Source of the DNA: Amycolatopsis thailandensis | GTDB taxonomy: Bacteria; Actinomycetota; Actinomycetes; Mycobacteriales; Pseudonocardiaceae | Direction: 5' to 3' | NCBI RefSeq assembly: GCF_002234405.1 | Contig: NZ_NMQT01000077.1 | Coordinates: 1-64,000 of the forward strand | Length of the DNA stretch: 64,000 bases | Part shown: positions 1 through 9,900 of the stretch, one piece after another | Layout: each line of letters begins with the position of its first letter | Numbering within the stretch: position 1 is the first letter of the stretch | Notes under the pieces: model-generated | What the model saw: the letters and a program-made list of their open reading frames with translations, nothing else | What the model was told of the DNA's origin: nothing | Database searches by the model: none | Made by a program: the position numbers and the translations under genes

Positions 1-175
1 CGGCGATCTGCTGCAGGGTCGCGTTGACGTCCGAGGTGAGCGTGGTGGTCATCGACTGCACCGAGATCGGGTGCTCGCTGCCGACGCCGACCGGCCCGAC
101 CTGCAGCTGTCGGGTCTTGCGACGCTCGGAGAGGACGGGAGGAGGAAGCGCTGGCATACCAAGCGCGACGGTCAT
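1..175 (-). CDS. ispG: IspG (GcpE), 4-hydroxy-3-methylbut-2-enyl diphosphate synthase, N-terminal fragment
   Basis: Only the first 58 codons lie in the window; the gene continues past the left edge. The visible N-terminus contains RRKTRQLQVG followed by HPISVQSMTTTLTSDVNATL, the well-known start of actinobacterial IspG. The enzyme is an iron-sulfur protein that reductively opens MEcPP to HMBPP in the MEP isoprenoid pathway. The iron-sulfur cysteines lie in the part not seen. The ATG at 175 overlaps the dxs stop in an ATGA arrangement, so translation is probably coupled to dxs, and the order ispH-dxs-ispG forms one operon. A second in-frame Met at codon 7 could also serve as the start, but the overlap favours the first. 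Confidence 0.93.
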   Translation of the reverse strand, partial: MTVALGMPALPPPVLSERRKTRQLQVGPVGVGSEHPISVQSMTTTLTSDVNATLQQIA

Positions 176-1965
176 CGAGTGGCCTCCGCCGAGGTGGGAG
201 CGCCCTCGGGAAGAGCCGGTATGGACGCCGACGCCACCCGCGCGATCGAGGGGCCGTCGAGTCCGCACGCGCGAAGGATGGTGGCACGATCGCCGTGGGC
301 GAGGAACGACTTGGGCAACCCCAGAGTCACCACCGGAGTCGTGACCCGGGTGTCCGAAACGGCCTCGCGCAGGGCGGAACCCATCCCTCCAGCGCGGACA
401 CCGTCCTCGACCGTCACCACGAGCCGGTGCCGCGCCGCGAAGTGTACGAGCACCGGATTGACCGGCAGGATCCAGCGGGGGTCCACCACGGTCACGCCGA
501 GGCCTTCGCTCTCCAGGAGTTCAGCGGCTTCCAGCGCGGCGGTGGCGGTGACCCCGGCGGCGACGATCAGGACGTCCAACGGCATGCCGGGGCTGCGGCG
601 CAGCAGGTCGACACCGTCCATCCGTTGCATGGCGGGGATCGCGGGTCCCGCGGTCGCCTTGGGAAAACGCACCGCCGTCGGGCCGGTGGACACCGCGACC
701 GCTTCGCGAAGCAACAGCGAGAGCTGGTCAGCGTCCCGCGGGGCCGCGACACGCATGCCGGGTATGCGGCCGAGCAGGGCCAGATCCCACATCCCGTGGT
801 GGCTGGGGCCGTCGGGCCCGGTGACCCCCGCGCGGTCCAGGACGAACGTCACCGGCAGTCCGTGCAGGGCGACGTCCATCAAAGCCTGGTCGAACGCGCG
901 GTTGAAGAAGGTCGCGTACACGCAGACCACCGGATGGCTCCCGCCCATCGCGAGACCGGCGGCCGAGGTCACCGCGTGCTGCTCGGAGATACCGACGTCG
1001 ATGACCCGCTCCGGGAATTCCCGGGCGAACCGGCCGAGCCCGACGGGCAACAGCATGGCGGCGGTCATCGCGACCACGTCTTCGTGCTCGGCGCCGATCT
1101 CGGCGATGACGTCCCCGAACAGGCTGGTCCAGCTCCGGCCCGACCCGGGCTTCTGTTCGCCGGTCTCCGGATCCATCGCGCCGACGGCGTGCATCCGGTC
1201 CGCTTCGTCGTTTTCGGCGTGGACGTACCCGTGTCCCTTCTCCGTCACACAGTGCACGACGGTCGGCTCGCGCCGAGACGCGGCCTCGCGGAGCGCCTCT
1301 TCCACCGCCGCCGTGTCGTGCCCGTCGACCGGGCCGAGGTAACCGAGACCGAGGAGTTCGAAGAGAGTGGTTCCGGTGCCTTCACCCGAGCGGAGGGCGG
1401 CGAGGTGGTCGGCGAGGCCGCCGGCCGTGGGCGCGTAGGAGCGGCCGTTGTCGTTCAGCACCACAACGACGGGGGAGCCGCCGGCGCCGAGATTGTTCAG
1501 TGCCTCCCAAGCGAGACCACCGGTCAAGGCTCCGTCACCGACCACGGCGACCGCTGTCCGGTCGTTCTCGCCCCGCAACCGGAACGACTTGGCCAGGCCA
1601 TCCACATAGGACAGGGCGGTCGAGGCGTGCGAGTTCTCGACCAGGTCGTGGACGGATTCGTAGTTCTGCGGATACCCGGCGATCCCACCGGCCTTGCGCA
1701 GGGTGCCGAAGTCGACCGCGCGTCCGGTGAGGATCTTGTGCACGTAGGACTGATGGCCGGTGTCGAAGACGATCTTGTCCTTCGGCGAGTCGAACACGCG
1801 GTGCACCGCCAGCGTGAGCTCGACGACCCCGAGGTTCGGGCCGAGGTGACCGCCTGTGCGGCTCACCTCCCGGACCAGGAACGTCCTGATCTCCTCGGCC
1901 AGCTTGGACAGTCGATCGTGGCCGAGCTCCTTGAGCTCCGAGAGGCCCGGAAAGGATCGGGTCAC
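172..1965 (-). CDS. dxs: DXS, 1-deoxy-D-xylulose-5-phosphate synthase
   Basis: This 597-residue protein condenses pyruvate and glyceraldehyde 3-phosphate to DXP, the first step of the MEP pathway, using thiamine diphosphate. Family signatures are clear: GGHLGPNLGVVELT near the N-terminus, the ThDP/Mg motif GDGALTGG with the distal VVLNDNGRSYAPT, GISEQHAVTSAAGLA carrying the catalytic Glu, and DRAGVTGPDGPSHHG. It is a few tens of residues shorter than typical DXS (about 630-640), mainly at the N-terminus, but all three domains are present. The start is the GTG at 1965, preceded by an AGAGGTG site about eight bases upstream. It follows ispH by 26 bp and overlaps ispG by four bases. Whether this is the only dxs in the genome cannot be told here; the clustering resembles supplementary MEP operons attached to terpenoid pathways. 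Confidence 0.96.
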   Translation of the reverse strand: MTRSFPGLSELKELGHDRLSKLAEEIRTFLVREVSRTGGHLGPNLGVVELTLAVHRVFDSPKDKIVFDTGHQSYVHKILTGRAVDFGTLRKAGGIAGYPQNYESVHDLVENSHASTALSYVDGLAKSFRLRGENDRTAVAVVGDGALTGGLAWEALNNLGAGGSPVVVVLNDNGRSYAPTAGGLADHLAALRSGEGTGTTLFELLGLGYLGPVDGHDTAAVEEALREAASRREPTVVHCVTEKGHGYVHAENDEADRMHAVGAMDPETGEQKPGSGRSWTSLFGDVIAEIGAEHEDVVAMTAAMLLPVGLGRFAREFPERVIDVGISEQHAVTSAAGLAMGGSHPVVCVYATFFNRAFDQALMDVALHGLPVTFVLDRAGVTGPDGPSHHGMWDLALLGRIPGMRVAAPRDADQLSLLLREAVAVSTGPTAVRFPKATAGPAIPAMQRMDGVDLLRRSPGMPLDVLIVAAGVTATAALEAAELLESEGLGVTVVDPRWILPVNPVLVHFAARHRLVVTVEDGVRAGGMGSALREAVSDTRVTTPVVTLGLPKSFLAHGDRATILRACGLDGPSIARVASASIPALPEGAPTSAEATR

Positions 1966-1991
1966 GTGAGTTCACCTCTTCCCATGAATAG

Positions 1992-3230
1992 TCAGCCGGT
2001 CTGCCGTCGTACGGCCGCGGGCAGTCCGAAGTGGATCGTCTCGCGGGTGACGGCGCGTTCTTCGACGGTGACCTCGCCGAGGCCGCCCAGGGCGGCCACG
2101 ACCTGGTCGACCAGTCCCGGCGGAGTGGAGGCGCCGGAGGTCACTCCGACCGTGTCCGCCCCCGCCAGCCATTCGGGCCGGATGTCGGCGGTGTCACCGA
2201 TGAGGTGCGCGGACTTGCCCGCGCGGCCGGGGATTTCGGCCAGTCGCACGGAGTTCGACGAGTTCGGGGATCCGACGACCAGGACCAGGTCGGCCTCGGC
2301 CATGATCGCCTTCACCGCGTTCTGCCGGTTCGTGGTGGCATAGCAGATGTCTTCGGTCGGCGGTTCGCGCAGCGCGGGGAACTTCGCGCGCAGGGCCTTG
2401 ACGACGTCCGCTGTCTCGTCGACGCCGAGCGTCGTCTGCGTGAGGTAGGAGATCCGCTCCGGATCGGGCAGGTCGAGATCTGCGACGTCGGCCGCGGTTT
2501 CGACGAGCACTGTCGCGTCCGGTGCCTCACCCATCGTGCCCTCGACCTCTTCGTGTCCCGCGTGACCGATCAGGACGATCGTGTCACCGCGTGCCGCGAA
2601 CCTCTTGGCTTCGGAGTGCACCTTCGTCACCAGCGGGCAGCTGCCGTCGATCACTTCGAGACCACGTCGGTCGGCTTCCTTCCGTACTGCGGGGGAGACG
2701 CCGTGTGCGGAGAAGACCACGGTGGCCCCGTCGGGCACCTCGTCGAGCTCGTCGACGAACTTCGCGCCCCGGCTCGCCAGGTCGTCGACGACGTGTGCGT
2801 TGTGGACGATCTGTTTCCTGACGTAGACAGGGGTTCGCCGATCCTCGAGGACTCTTTCGACTATCTCGATCGCCCTTTCCACCCCCGCGCAGAAAGACCG
2901 CGGGGAAGCCAGCAACACCCGTCGGGGCGCGGTGACCGCGCTCCAGGTGGCCACGACCCGGCTGACGGTGTCGTGGTGGGCGGTGGAAGCACCGGCGAAG
3001 ACCGCGAGATCCTCGTAGTCATCGAGAGGTTTGCTGACGATGTGCAGGGTCTGGTCCGCTGTGTCGAGCCGCGAACGTTCCTGGATCGGGACACCGGCGC
3101 GACGGAGTGATCCACGGAGCAGACCGCTCGCCGGGCAGCGGAGGATCCTGTCCCCATCGTGTAGTTCCGGGCTCAGTACCGCGTAACCCGCCTCGGTCTC
3201 AGCCTCGGCAGCTCCGGATTCGGTACGCAT
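1992..3230 (-). CDS. ispH: IspH (LytB), HMBPP reductase with a long N-terminal extension
   Basis: This 412-residue protein is the last MEP enzyme, reducing HMBPP to IPP and DMAPP with a [4Fe-4S] cluster. The three cluster cysteines are in the expected contexts: SFCAGVERA (about C114), DGSCPLVTKVH (about C198) and EDICYATTNRQ (about C296). The substrate-binding SAHGVSP, TQTTLGV and SPNSSNSVRL motifs are also present. The catalytic core starts only at about residue 103. The preceding roughly 100 residues are not part of standard IspH, and I do not recognise them. The ATG at 3230 was chosen because GAGAGAGG lies just upstream; the frame stays open further upstream but has no comparable ribosome site. 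It is the first gene of the ispH-dxs-ispG operon. Confidence 0.94.
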   Translation of the reverse strand: MRTESGAAEAETEAGYAVLSPELHDGDRILRCPASGLLRGSLRRAGVPIQERSRLDTADQTLHIVSKPLDDYEDLAVFAGASTAHHDTVSRVVATWSAVTAPRRVLLASPRSFCAGVERAIEIVERVLEDRRTPVYVRKQIVHNAHVVDDLASRGAKFVDELDEVPDGATVVFSAHGVSPAVRKEADRRGLEVIDGSCPLVTKVHSEAKRFAARGDTIVLIGHAGHEEVEGTMGEAPDATVLVETAADVADLDLPDPERISYLTQTTLGVDETADVVKALRAKFPALREPPTEDICYATTNRQNAVKAIMAEADLVLVVGSPNSSNSVRLAEIPGRAGKSAHLIGDTADIRPEWLAGADTVGVTSGASTPPGLVDQVVAALGGLGEVTVEERAVTRETIHFGLPAAVRRQTG

Positions 3231-3452
3231 CGACACCTCTCTCGCGGACGCTGGGCGTTCCGAGCCCGATCGTCGTCCGTGTGGCCCCGGAACGTGCTGT
3301 GTCATCTCCGGATTCTGGAACAGGGCGTGGCTGGACCAAAACGGGCGTTCCACGCGGCGGACCCGCGGGACGGCCCTCCTGCTGCCTGGCAGCTCCATGA
3401 CGACTTTTTGAGGGTTGCTGTGGTAGGGGGTCGTGAGCGGCGGAGGCTCGGA

Positions 3453-3510
3453 GGTGTCGCGAAAGCCACTTTCGCAACGGTGAAGGTTGTGAACGTGGCT
3501 TTCGCATCAC
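3453..3510. repeat. Imperfect inverted repeat, GCGAAAGCCAC family
   Basis: GCGAAAGCCACTTTCG on the left and GTGGCTTTCGC on the right form an inverted repeat around a loop that holds a second smaller pairing (CAACGGTGAAGG / GTTGTGA). The same arms recur at 3785-3841, 51717-51775 and 51901-51952. Confidence 0.8.
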
Positions 3511-3694
3511 GACCACCCCGCCTCAACGGACCCGACCCAGCGGTCCCGATGGCATCACGCGTCGCGACATGCCCACAACTCCTTCGCCAGGTCGGTCCAG
3601 GTGGTCGTGAGTGGCAATGAGTGTTCTATTGAGGGGTAGGCAAAGGTGTCCTGTCGGGTGTCGAGTCCGTGACCTGCGCTCGACGGTGACGACC

Positions 3695-3747
3695 GAGGCG
3701 AAGGGGACTTTCCCCTCATCGCATGAGCGGAAAGTCCCCTTCACCTC
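3695..3747. repeat. Inverted repeat, GAAGGGGACTTTCC family
   Basis: GAGGCGAAGGGGACTTTCC pairs with GGAAAGTCCCCTTCACCTC across a 15-base loop, 19 bp with one mismatch. No T-run follows, so it is not a classical intrinsic terminator, but such a stem could still act as one in actinomycetes. Confidence 0.8.
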
Positions 3748-3784
3748 GGGTCTTGCGGTCGTCGTGGGTGACGGAGGCCCGGAG

Positions 3785-3841
3785 GTGTCACGAAAGCCAC
3801 TTTCAGGACGCCTGATGTCCCGAAAGTGGCTTTCGCGACAC
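3785..3841. repeat. Inverted repeat, CGAAAGCCACTTTC family
   Basis: GTGTCACGAAAGCCACTTTC pairs with GAAAGTGGCTTTCGCGACAC, 20 bp with one mismatch, around a loop of about 17 bases. It is nearly the same element as the one at 51901-51952, so it belongs to a family present at both ends of the window. Confidence 0.85.
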
Positions 3842-3936
3842 CCGAGGCCGACGTGCGGACGAGCGACACAACACGCCACATTTGCCTTACCCCTCAAATA
3901 GAACCCGAAACGCCACTCACGACCCGTGCGAGCCGG

Positions 3937-6900
3937 TCAGGGGAGCGGAGCCTCGTCGTCGCCCGACGTGTTCATGATCTCGATCACCACATCGTGCGAC
4001 TGGCCGCCGGTGCGAGCGCGCGACTCGCCGACCCGGAAAAGGTGCTCCGCGACGGCCGAAATCTCCGAGTCGGGGCCGAACCGTTCTTGCCGGCGGGCTC
4101 TCCTCGCCGCTTCTTCACGAGTGAACCATTCAGCCGCACGTGCTTTGAGCTCGGACGCGCGCGCCTTGGCTCGCGCCGAGGCCTGCGCGGTGCCGGTGGC
4201 GGGGGAGTCGAAGAGGCCGGTGATGAAGACATGCGGGTAGTCGTATCCGGCGTTCGCCGCAACCCGAAGCGCGCGCACGTAGACGTGACGGAAGAGGTTC
4301 TCCAGATGCCGGTTGCCGTCGCGGACGACAGCCGGACCTGGCGGGAACCTGACCTCGACCTGCCGGGGGAGCGTGATCGGCTCCGCGCCGGGGACCGGTG
4401 GCCTGGCGTAGGCGGCGCCGGGTGGAGCGACATGGGCGTCGAGGACGGACGGGGCGGGTGCGGCCGGCGTCGCGGGCCCCACCGCCGGTGGCGCCAGGTA
4501 GGCCTCGGCGGCTTCGGCGGCCATGGTGGCCCGCTGCTCAGCCATGGCCGCTCGCTCGGCGTTCTCGGTCGCGGTCAACGGGTGCCACGGCACCGACGGC
4601 GCGGCGAGGCCCGAGTCCCGGACCGCCTCCGTGTGGCCGAGCTCGTGCCGCCAGCCGATGGGCTCCCGCGAGTGGACGGCGACGAGCTCACCGTTTCTGA
4701 ACAAACCCCAACGTAGAGCGAAAGAGGTCCGGCCGTCGGACAAAAGCTGGTCGATCGGTGCGAGGACCGAGCCGCCCAGGGTTTCGGAGAGGATGGCGGC
4801 GAGCGACAAATCGGGCCGGACCGGATGGTCGGGACGCTGCCCCGGCTGTTCACCGGCTCGGTCGGAAAGCAGCAGCACCCTGTGCGAGCCGGGCGCCATA
4901 TCGCGCACCCAGGTCGCGAAGTCGCGATAAGAAACCCGGGTGCTGTCCCTCAGAAGCACCTCACCTCGGGGATTCGGCTGGGCCCAGATCGTCAGGACAC
5001 CGTGGAACGGACGCAACGCTCCCCAGTCCAACCCCATGAGATCCGTCCGCGACGGGAAGATCATCGCCCCGCCGGGCGCCTCCATGGCCAAAGCCGGGCC
5101 TTCCGCTACGAGGAATCCGAGCTCGGCCAGGCGCTCTGGGCCGAAGGAGGGGGAAAAACGGAGTGGCCCGAGCATCGACGAGTCGACTCCGTGAGGATCC
5201 CGATAGGTGAATGTGGGCACCCGCGCCGGAGCCTGGGGGAAGGGCGGAATCTCGACGAAGGCGCTGCGACGTCGTTCCGTCAAGGTGCCGCCGAGGCTCT
5301 TGGGGGATGGGGCACGGCCGCCTGAAGTGGCCACGATCGCCTGTGCCAGCTGCGCGGGATCGGTGCTGGCTGTGCCGGACTCCCGGCTTTCGTGCTCCTC
5401 CCTCATGCCGTTCAGGATCCGCAAGCGCACCGAATCCGCGCGTTCCTGACCGGTCGCGGTGGCCTGCGCGGTAATCCGGGAGTTTCCATACCCGGTGATC
5501 TCGATCCTGGGAAAGGGTCCTCCGGCCCGCTGGGCGTTCACCAGGGGAGAGTAGAGAGCTGTCCCTAAAGCGTGGAGTCGGTCCACGGCGTCGTGGTCCA
5601 CAACCGAGCGTGCGCCTTGAGGAAATCTGATGGTTTGGTTTGTGGGGTTGAGGATGACGGCTTCGGGGTGGGGGGTGTCGCCGGGGTGGAGGGGGCGTGC
5701 GCCGTGGTGTTCGGTGATTTCGGTGTGGGGGCTGGTGGTGGTGTGAATGGTGCCTTGGTAGCCGAGTTCTTGTGCGGTGGTGCGGATTTGTTCGGTGTGG
5801 GTGGGGTCGGGGAGGCAGGTGACGAGGAGGATGTCGTGGTGTTTCCAGGTGGTGCCGAGGTAAGCGAGGGTGGTGTCGAGGGTGGTGAAGAAAGTGGCTG
5901 GGCCGGCGGGATAGGGGATGGTGTAGCCGGTGTGGTCGTGGTGGGCGAACACGAGCCGGGCGCCGGGGTGGCCGAGTTGGGTGGCGAGGTCGTAGCGGGC
6001 CGCTGCGACGCGCAGGGCGGGGGCTTCGTGCTCGGGTAGGAAGCCGACTCCGGTGATGGTGCCGTCGGCGTCGACGAGGTGTTGGTAGAGGGCGCTCGGG
6101 GCGGCGTGCGGTGTGCTCGGCCGGCTCGCGGACGAGGCGCCCGCCGCTTCTTCCGCTGTTTCCCGGAGATTGAACAGTTCGATGACGACCTCGTGGGTCG
6201 TGTCGCCGTCGTAAGGGCGGGAGCCGAGGCGGATGAAGGACTCCAGAAAAGCTTTGCTCTCTTCCGGGGATCCCGCGTCGAATGTTGATTCACGGCGTGC
6301 GGCTCGCTCGTCGAGTTCCTTGGCCATCCACTGCACTGCCAGGTCTTTGACGGTCCGTGCGCGAGTCTTTCCCAGCTGTTTCGACCTTGGCGTGTCTTCT
6401 TCGAGACCGGTGATGACCACCTGGGGAAAGGTTTCCGCCTCGTCATAGGCCTCTTGGGCGTGAAGGTATACCTGGCGAAAGAGTCGTTCGAGTTCGTTGC
6501 GGTAGCGAAGTTCGATTCTGGGCGAATCCGGTGAGAATTTGATCCTGGTTCGCGCGGGAAGTTTCACCGGCTTGGAAGCGCTGGGCAGCGGAGGCGGTGG
6601 AGGCGGTGGATTGATGTAGGCGTCCGCGGCCGCCGCAGCCGTCAACCGGTCCACGGATTGTGCGGTCTCAGCATGCCGCGGGTATTCCAGGCGGGCGGCG
6701 GCGACCGCGTAATGAACCGCGGAGCCCTCGTAGTTCCCAGTTCTGGGCCTGTCGTAGACCTCGAGCAGGGCGCCGTCGTGGAAGAGGCCCCAGCGGTTGG
6801 CGTGCAGTTCGCCTCCGTACGTCCAGGTCGTGCCGGTGAGCGTGGTGAGGACGCGGCCGTGTGTGATCGAGGACAGAATTCCGCCGAGCGAGGCTCCGGG

Positions 6901-9900
6901 CACGCCGGGCTGGCTTTCGGTGCGCCGCGGTTGTTCGCCGCCATGGCTGGTCAGCAGCAACAGCCTCTGGGCGTCCGGTGCTCCGTTCAGCATCTCGTGG
7001 ACCCAGGTCGCGAAGTCGCGGTAGGGCATGGTGAGTCCGCCCCGGAGTAGCACCTCGCCGGTATGGTGATTCACCCGGAGCCACAGTGAGATCACACCCT
7101 GATACCGGCGAATCCGGCTCCATTCCGATCTCATCGCGACCAGGCAGTTAGGGAAGATCATCGCACCGGTCGGGCTCTCCAAGGCCAGGGCGGGGCCCGG
7201 GGGGACGAGAAAGTCCCGGGGAACCCTGATCGGATCGAACCGGCTGCCGAATCGAAGAGGCTCCATCCAGGAGATGTCCATACCGGACGGATTCCGGTAC
7301 GTGAACGTGGGAACCCGTCCGGCGGGCAGTGGGAACGCCGGTATGCGCACGAACACGCCGCGGCGTCGTTCCTCGAGATCGCGGCCGCTGCTCAACGGGG
7401 ATCCCGCTCGGCCGTGAGTGATCTTCGTCATCGCCTGGGGCACCAGATCGAAGTCGGGAAGCCTGTCGGCGGCGGGCCGGTTCTGGTGGGCGACGTTCAG
7501 GCCGAACAGCAGCGCGACGACCACCGAATCCGCGCGGGCGACACTCGTGGCCATGGCCCGCCCCGGACGCCGGGAGTTGCCGTAGCCGTGGACCTCGATC
7601 TCGGGAAGCTCGCCCCTGGACTCGTAGGCGTTGAGCAGGCCGTCGTAGAGGGATTCTCCCAGCTGGATGACCCGCTGGGCCGGATGATCGGCGTTGAACC
7701 AGTCTCCCGCCATCAGGTCACGGACCCCTTTGGCGAAAGTGACCGTCTGGCTTGTGGGGTTGAGGATGACGGCGTTTTCATGGGGGGTGTCGCCGGGGTG
7801 GAGGGGGCGTGCGCCGTGGTGTTCGGTGATTTCGGTGTGCGGGCTGGTGGTGGCGTGGATGGCGCCGCGATAGCCGCGTGCTCGTGCGGTGGCGCGGAAC
7901 TGTTCGGTGTGGGTGGGGTCGGGGAGGCAGGTGACTAGGAGGATGTCCTGGTGTTTCCAGGTGGCACCCAGCCCGGCGAGGGTGATGTCGAGGGCGTCGA
8001 AGAGACCGGAAGCGTCGGTGGGGTCGGGGACGGTGTAGCCGGTGTGGTCGTGGTGGGCGAAGACGAGCCGGGCGCCGGGGTGGCCGAGCTGGGTGGCGAG
8101 GTCGTGGCGGGCCGCGGCGGCGTGGAGGGTGGAGGCTTCGGTTTCGGGTAGGAAGCCGACTCCGGTGACGGTGCCGTCGGCGTCGATGAGGTGCTGGTAG
8201 CGGGCGGTCGGGGTGGCTCGCGGTGTCGGCGTGGGAGCGGGGAAACCGGCGCCGACAGTGGTCCCACCCGAGCCGAGCGGTGTCGTTGCGGGGCGGGTGA
8301 GCGCGCTGTGTGCGTGGGCGGTCAGCAGGTACTGGGGGCCGGTGACCTTGTGGAGGCGCATCTGGCGGACCAGCTGCGTGAGCCGCTCCGGGTTGCGGGA
8401 ATCGCGCAGGGAAGGCTTGTCGGCGAGGATCTGTTCGACGCGAAGCCTCAGGAGGTGGTGATACGCGGGGCGATCGGCGGGCAGGGATTCGAGCCGGTCA
8501 CCGTGGAGGTCGGCTTCGGCCACCGCCTCGGTGATCACGCGGAGCAGGTCCGGCTCCGGCCCGGTGACCCCGTCCCGGCGCAGTCGCGTGGCCAGCTGCT
8601 CGACGGTGTCGGTCTTGTGGGTCCAGGCGGTGGCGTAGGCGAGATGCCCGATGATCTCGCGGTTCCCGGCATCGGCCGAGTCGAGAACGCGGCCCAGGAT
8701 CGCCCCGGCCGGCCGGGGAGCCAGCAGCGCCCGGGCGGCCTCGGGGTCCATGGCGGGGAGCCCCAGGCGGGCCTCCACCAGCTGATGCAGGCCACGGAGT
8801 CCTTCTTGGACGCTGTGCCCCCGCAGACGGTCCACTAGAGCGGGAGTGTCGAGCCCGGGTTCGCTGACCAGCAGCGCGTCGATCAAGGAGTGGATACGCG
8901 GATGGTCGCTCGGCCTGGCCGCCGAGAGGACCCTCCGCTGGTCGTGCACGGCGGAGTCGACAGCCAGTTCGGCGTTGCGCACGAGGTCTTCTCCGCCGAG
9001 GAGGCCCGCCTGCTCGGCGCGATGCGCCAAACCGGCGGCGGTGTCCCGCGGGTGGTCGACGGCCAGCCGCCAGAGTAGAAGAGTGGCCGGGCCCGGTTCG
9101 TCCGGGGCGAACACCCCCGGCCGCCGGTCTCCTCGATAGGCCGGGCGCCACGCGGAACCTTCGGCTTCGGCCCGCGCCAGCGCCTCGGTGATCGCTGTGT
9201 TCAGTTCCGGGTGCCGGATGCCTTCGGTATTCAGCTGGAGGCGTACCGCGGCGGGAGTAAGGCTTCCGTGCGCGTCGACCACCTTCCTGGCCAGGATTTC
9301 GGCGATCTCCCGTCCTGTCACCAAACCACCGGTGCGTCCCGCTACCTCGGACAGCGGTAGTGACCGGTTCCCCGTCGAACGGCTTGAGAACTGTGCTTCG
9401 ACCCAGGCGTTCAGGTGAGATGCGGGGGCGAGGCCGGGGGCGTTGTCGACCCGGAATCGCTCCAGCACCCCGGCCAGCGTTTCGAGGGGAAGCCCGGCCA
9501 GGCGCGACATGGTGGGCAGCGTGGCCCGGTCCAGCAGCGCCCCATCGGCTTCCGGCTTCAAGGAAGCGACTTCAGCCAGCGGAGCAGCAGGGGCGGGCAA
9601 GGCGGGAACGGCTGTGTCACGCGAAACCGCTGAAGACTCCGCTTCATTTTCCTCGACGAATCCGAAGCGGATGGCGCGACCGCCAGCGCCGCCCCCCTCT
9701 GGAGTCTGGTCGTTGCCGGAATTCGCGCCGCGCGCTTTCGGAGGCAGAAGTGAGGCACCGGCGTCCGGATCGATCTCGACGATCTGGTCCGTGATCACGC
9801 GTAGGTCGCCGGTGTAGCCGTGGTCGCGCGCGAGCTCTCGGAATTGGTCGGCTTCGGCCTGGCTGACTTCGCACGAGGCCAGCAGGAGGTTCTCCTGGCG

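Larger units (their letters stand above)
3603..3924. repeat. Nested palindromic element of about 320 bp
   Basis: The outer arms are GGTCGTGAGTGGC (3603-3615) and GCCACTCACGACC (3912-3924), an exact inverted pair. Just inside them GTTCTATTGAGGGGTAGGC (from 3623) pairs with the 3881-3904 segment, differing by two single-base gaps. Two further palindromes (3695-3747 and 3785-3841) sit in the centre. The whole could fold as a multi-branched cruciform. It carries no transposase and is more likely a dispersed non-coding repeat or MITE-like element than a gene. Confidence 0.7.
3231..3936. other. Intergenic region filled with palindromic repeats
   Basis: About 700 bp separate the divergent-side start of ispH from the stop of the giant gene. 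I find no convincing gene. The ispH promoter should lie in its left part. From about 3450 to 3925 it is occupied by several inverted repeats, listed separately. The short open frames here are made by the palindromes and show no coding signal. Confidence 0.75.

Noticed and set aside
295..2343. 682-codon plus-strand frame opposite dxs
   Set aside because: dxs on the minus strand is unmistakable.
3453..3924. CRISPR array
   Set aside because: The repeats are palindromic pairs of different families with irregular spacing, and no cas gene is present.
3603..3924. Insertion sequence
   Set aside because: There are terminal inverted repeats but no transposase frame, and no target duplication could be confirmed by eye.
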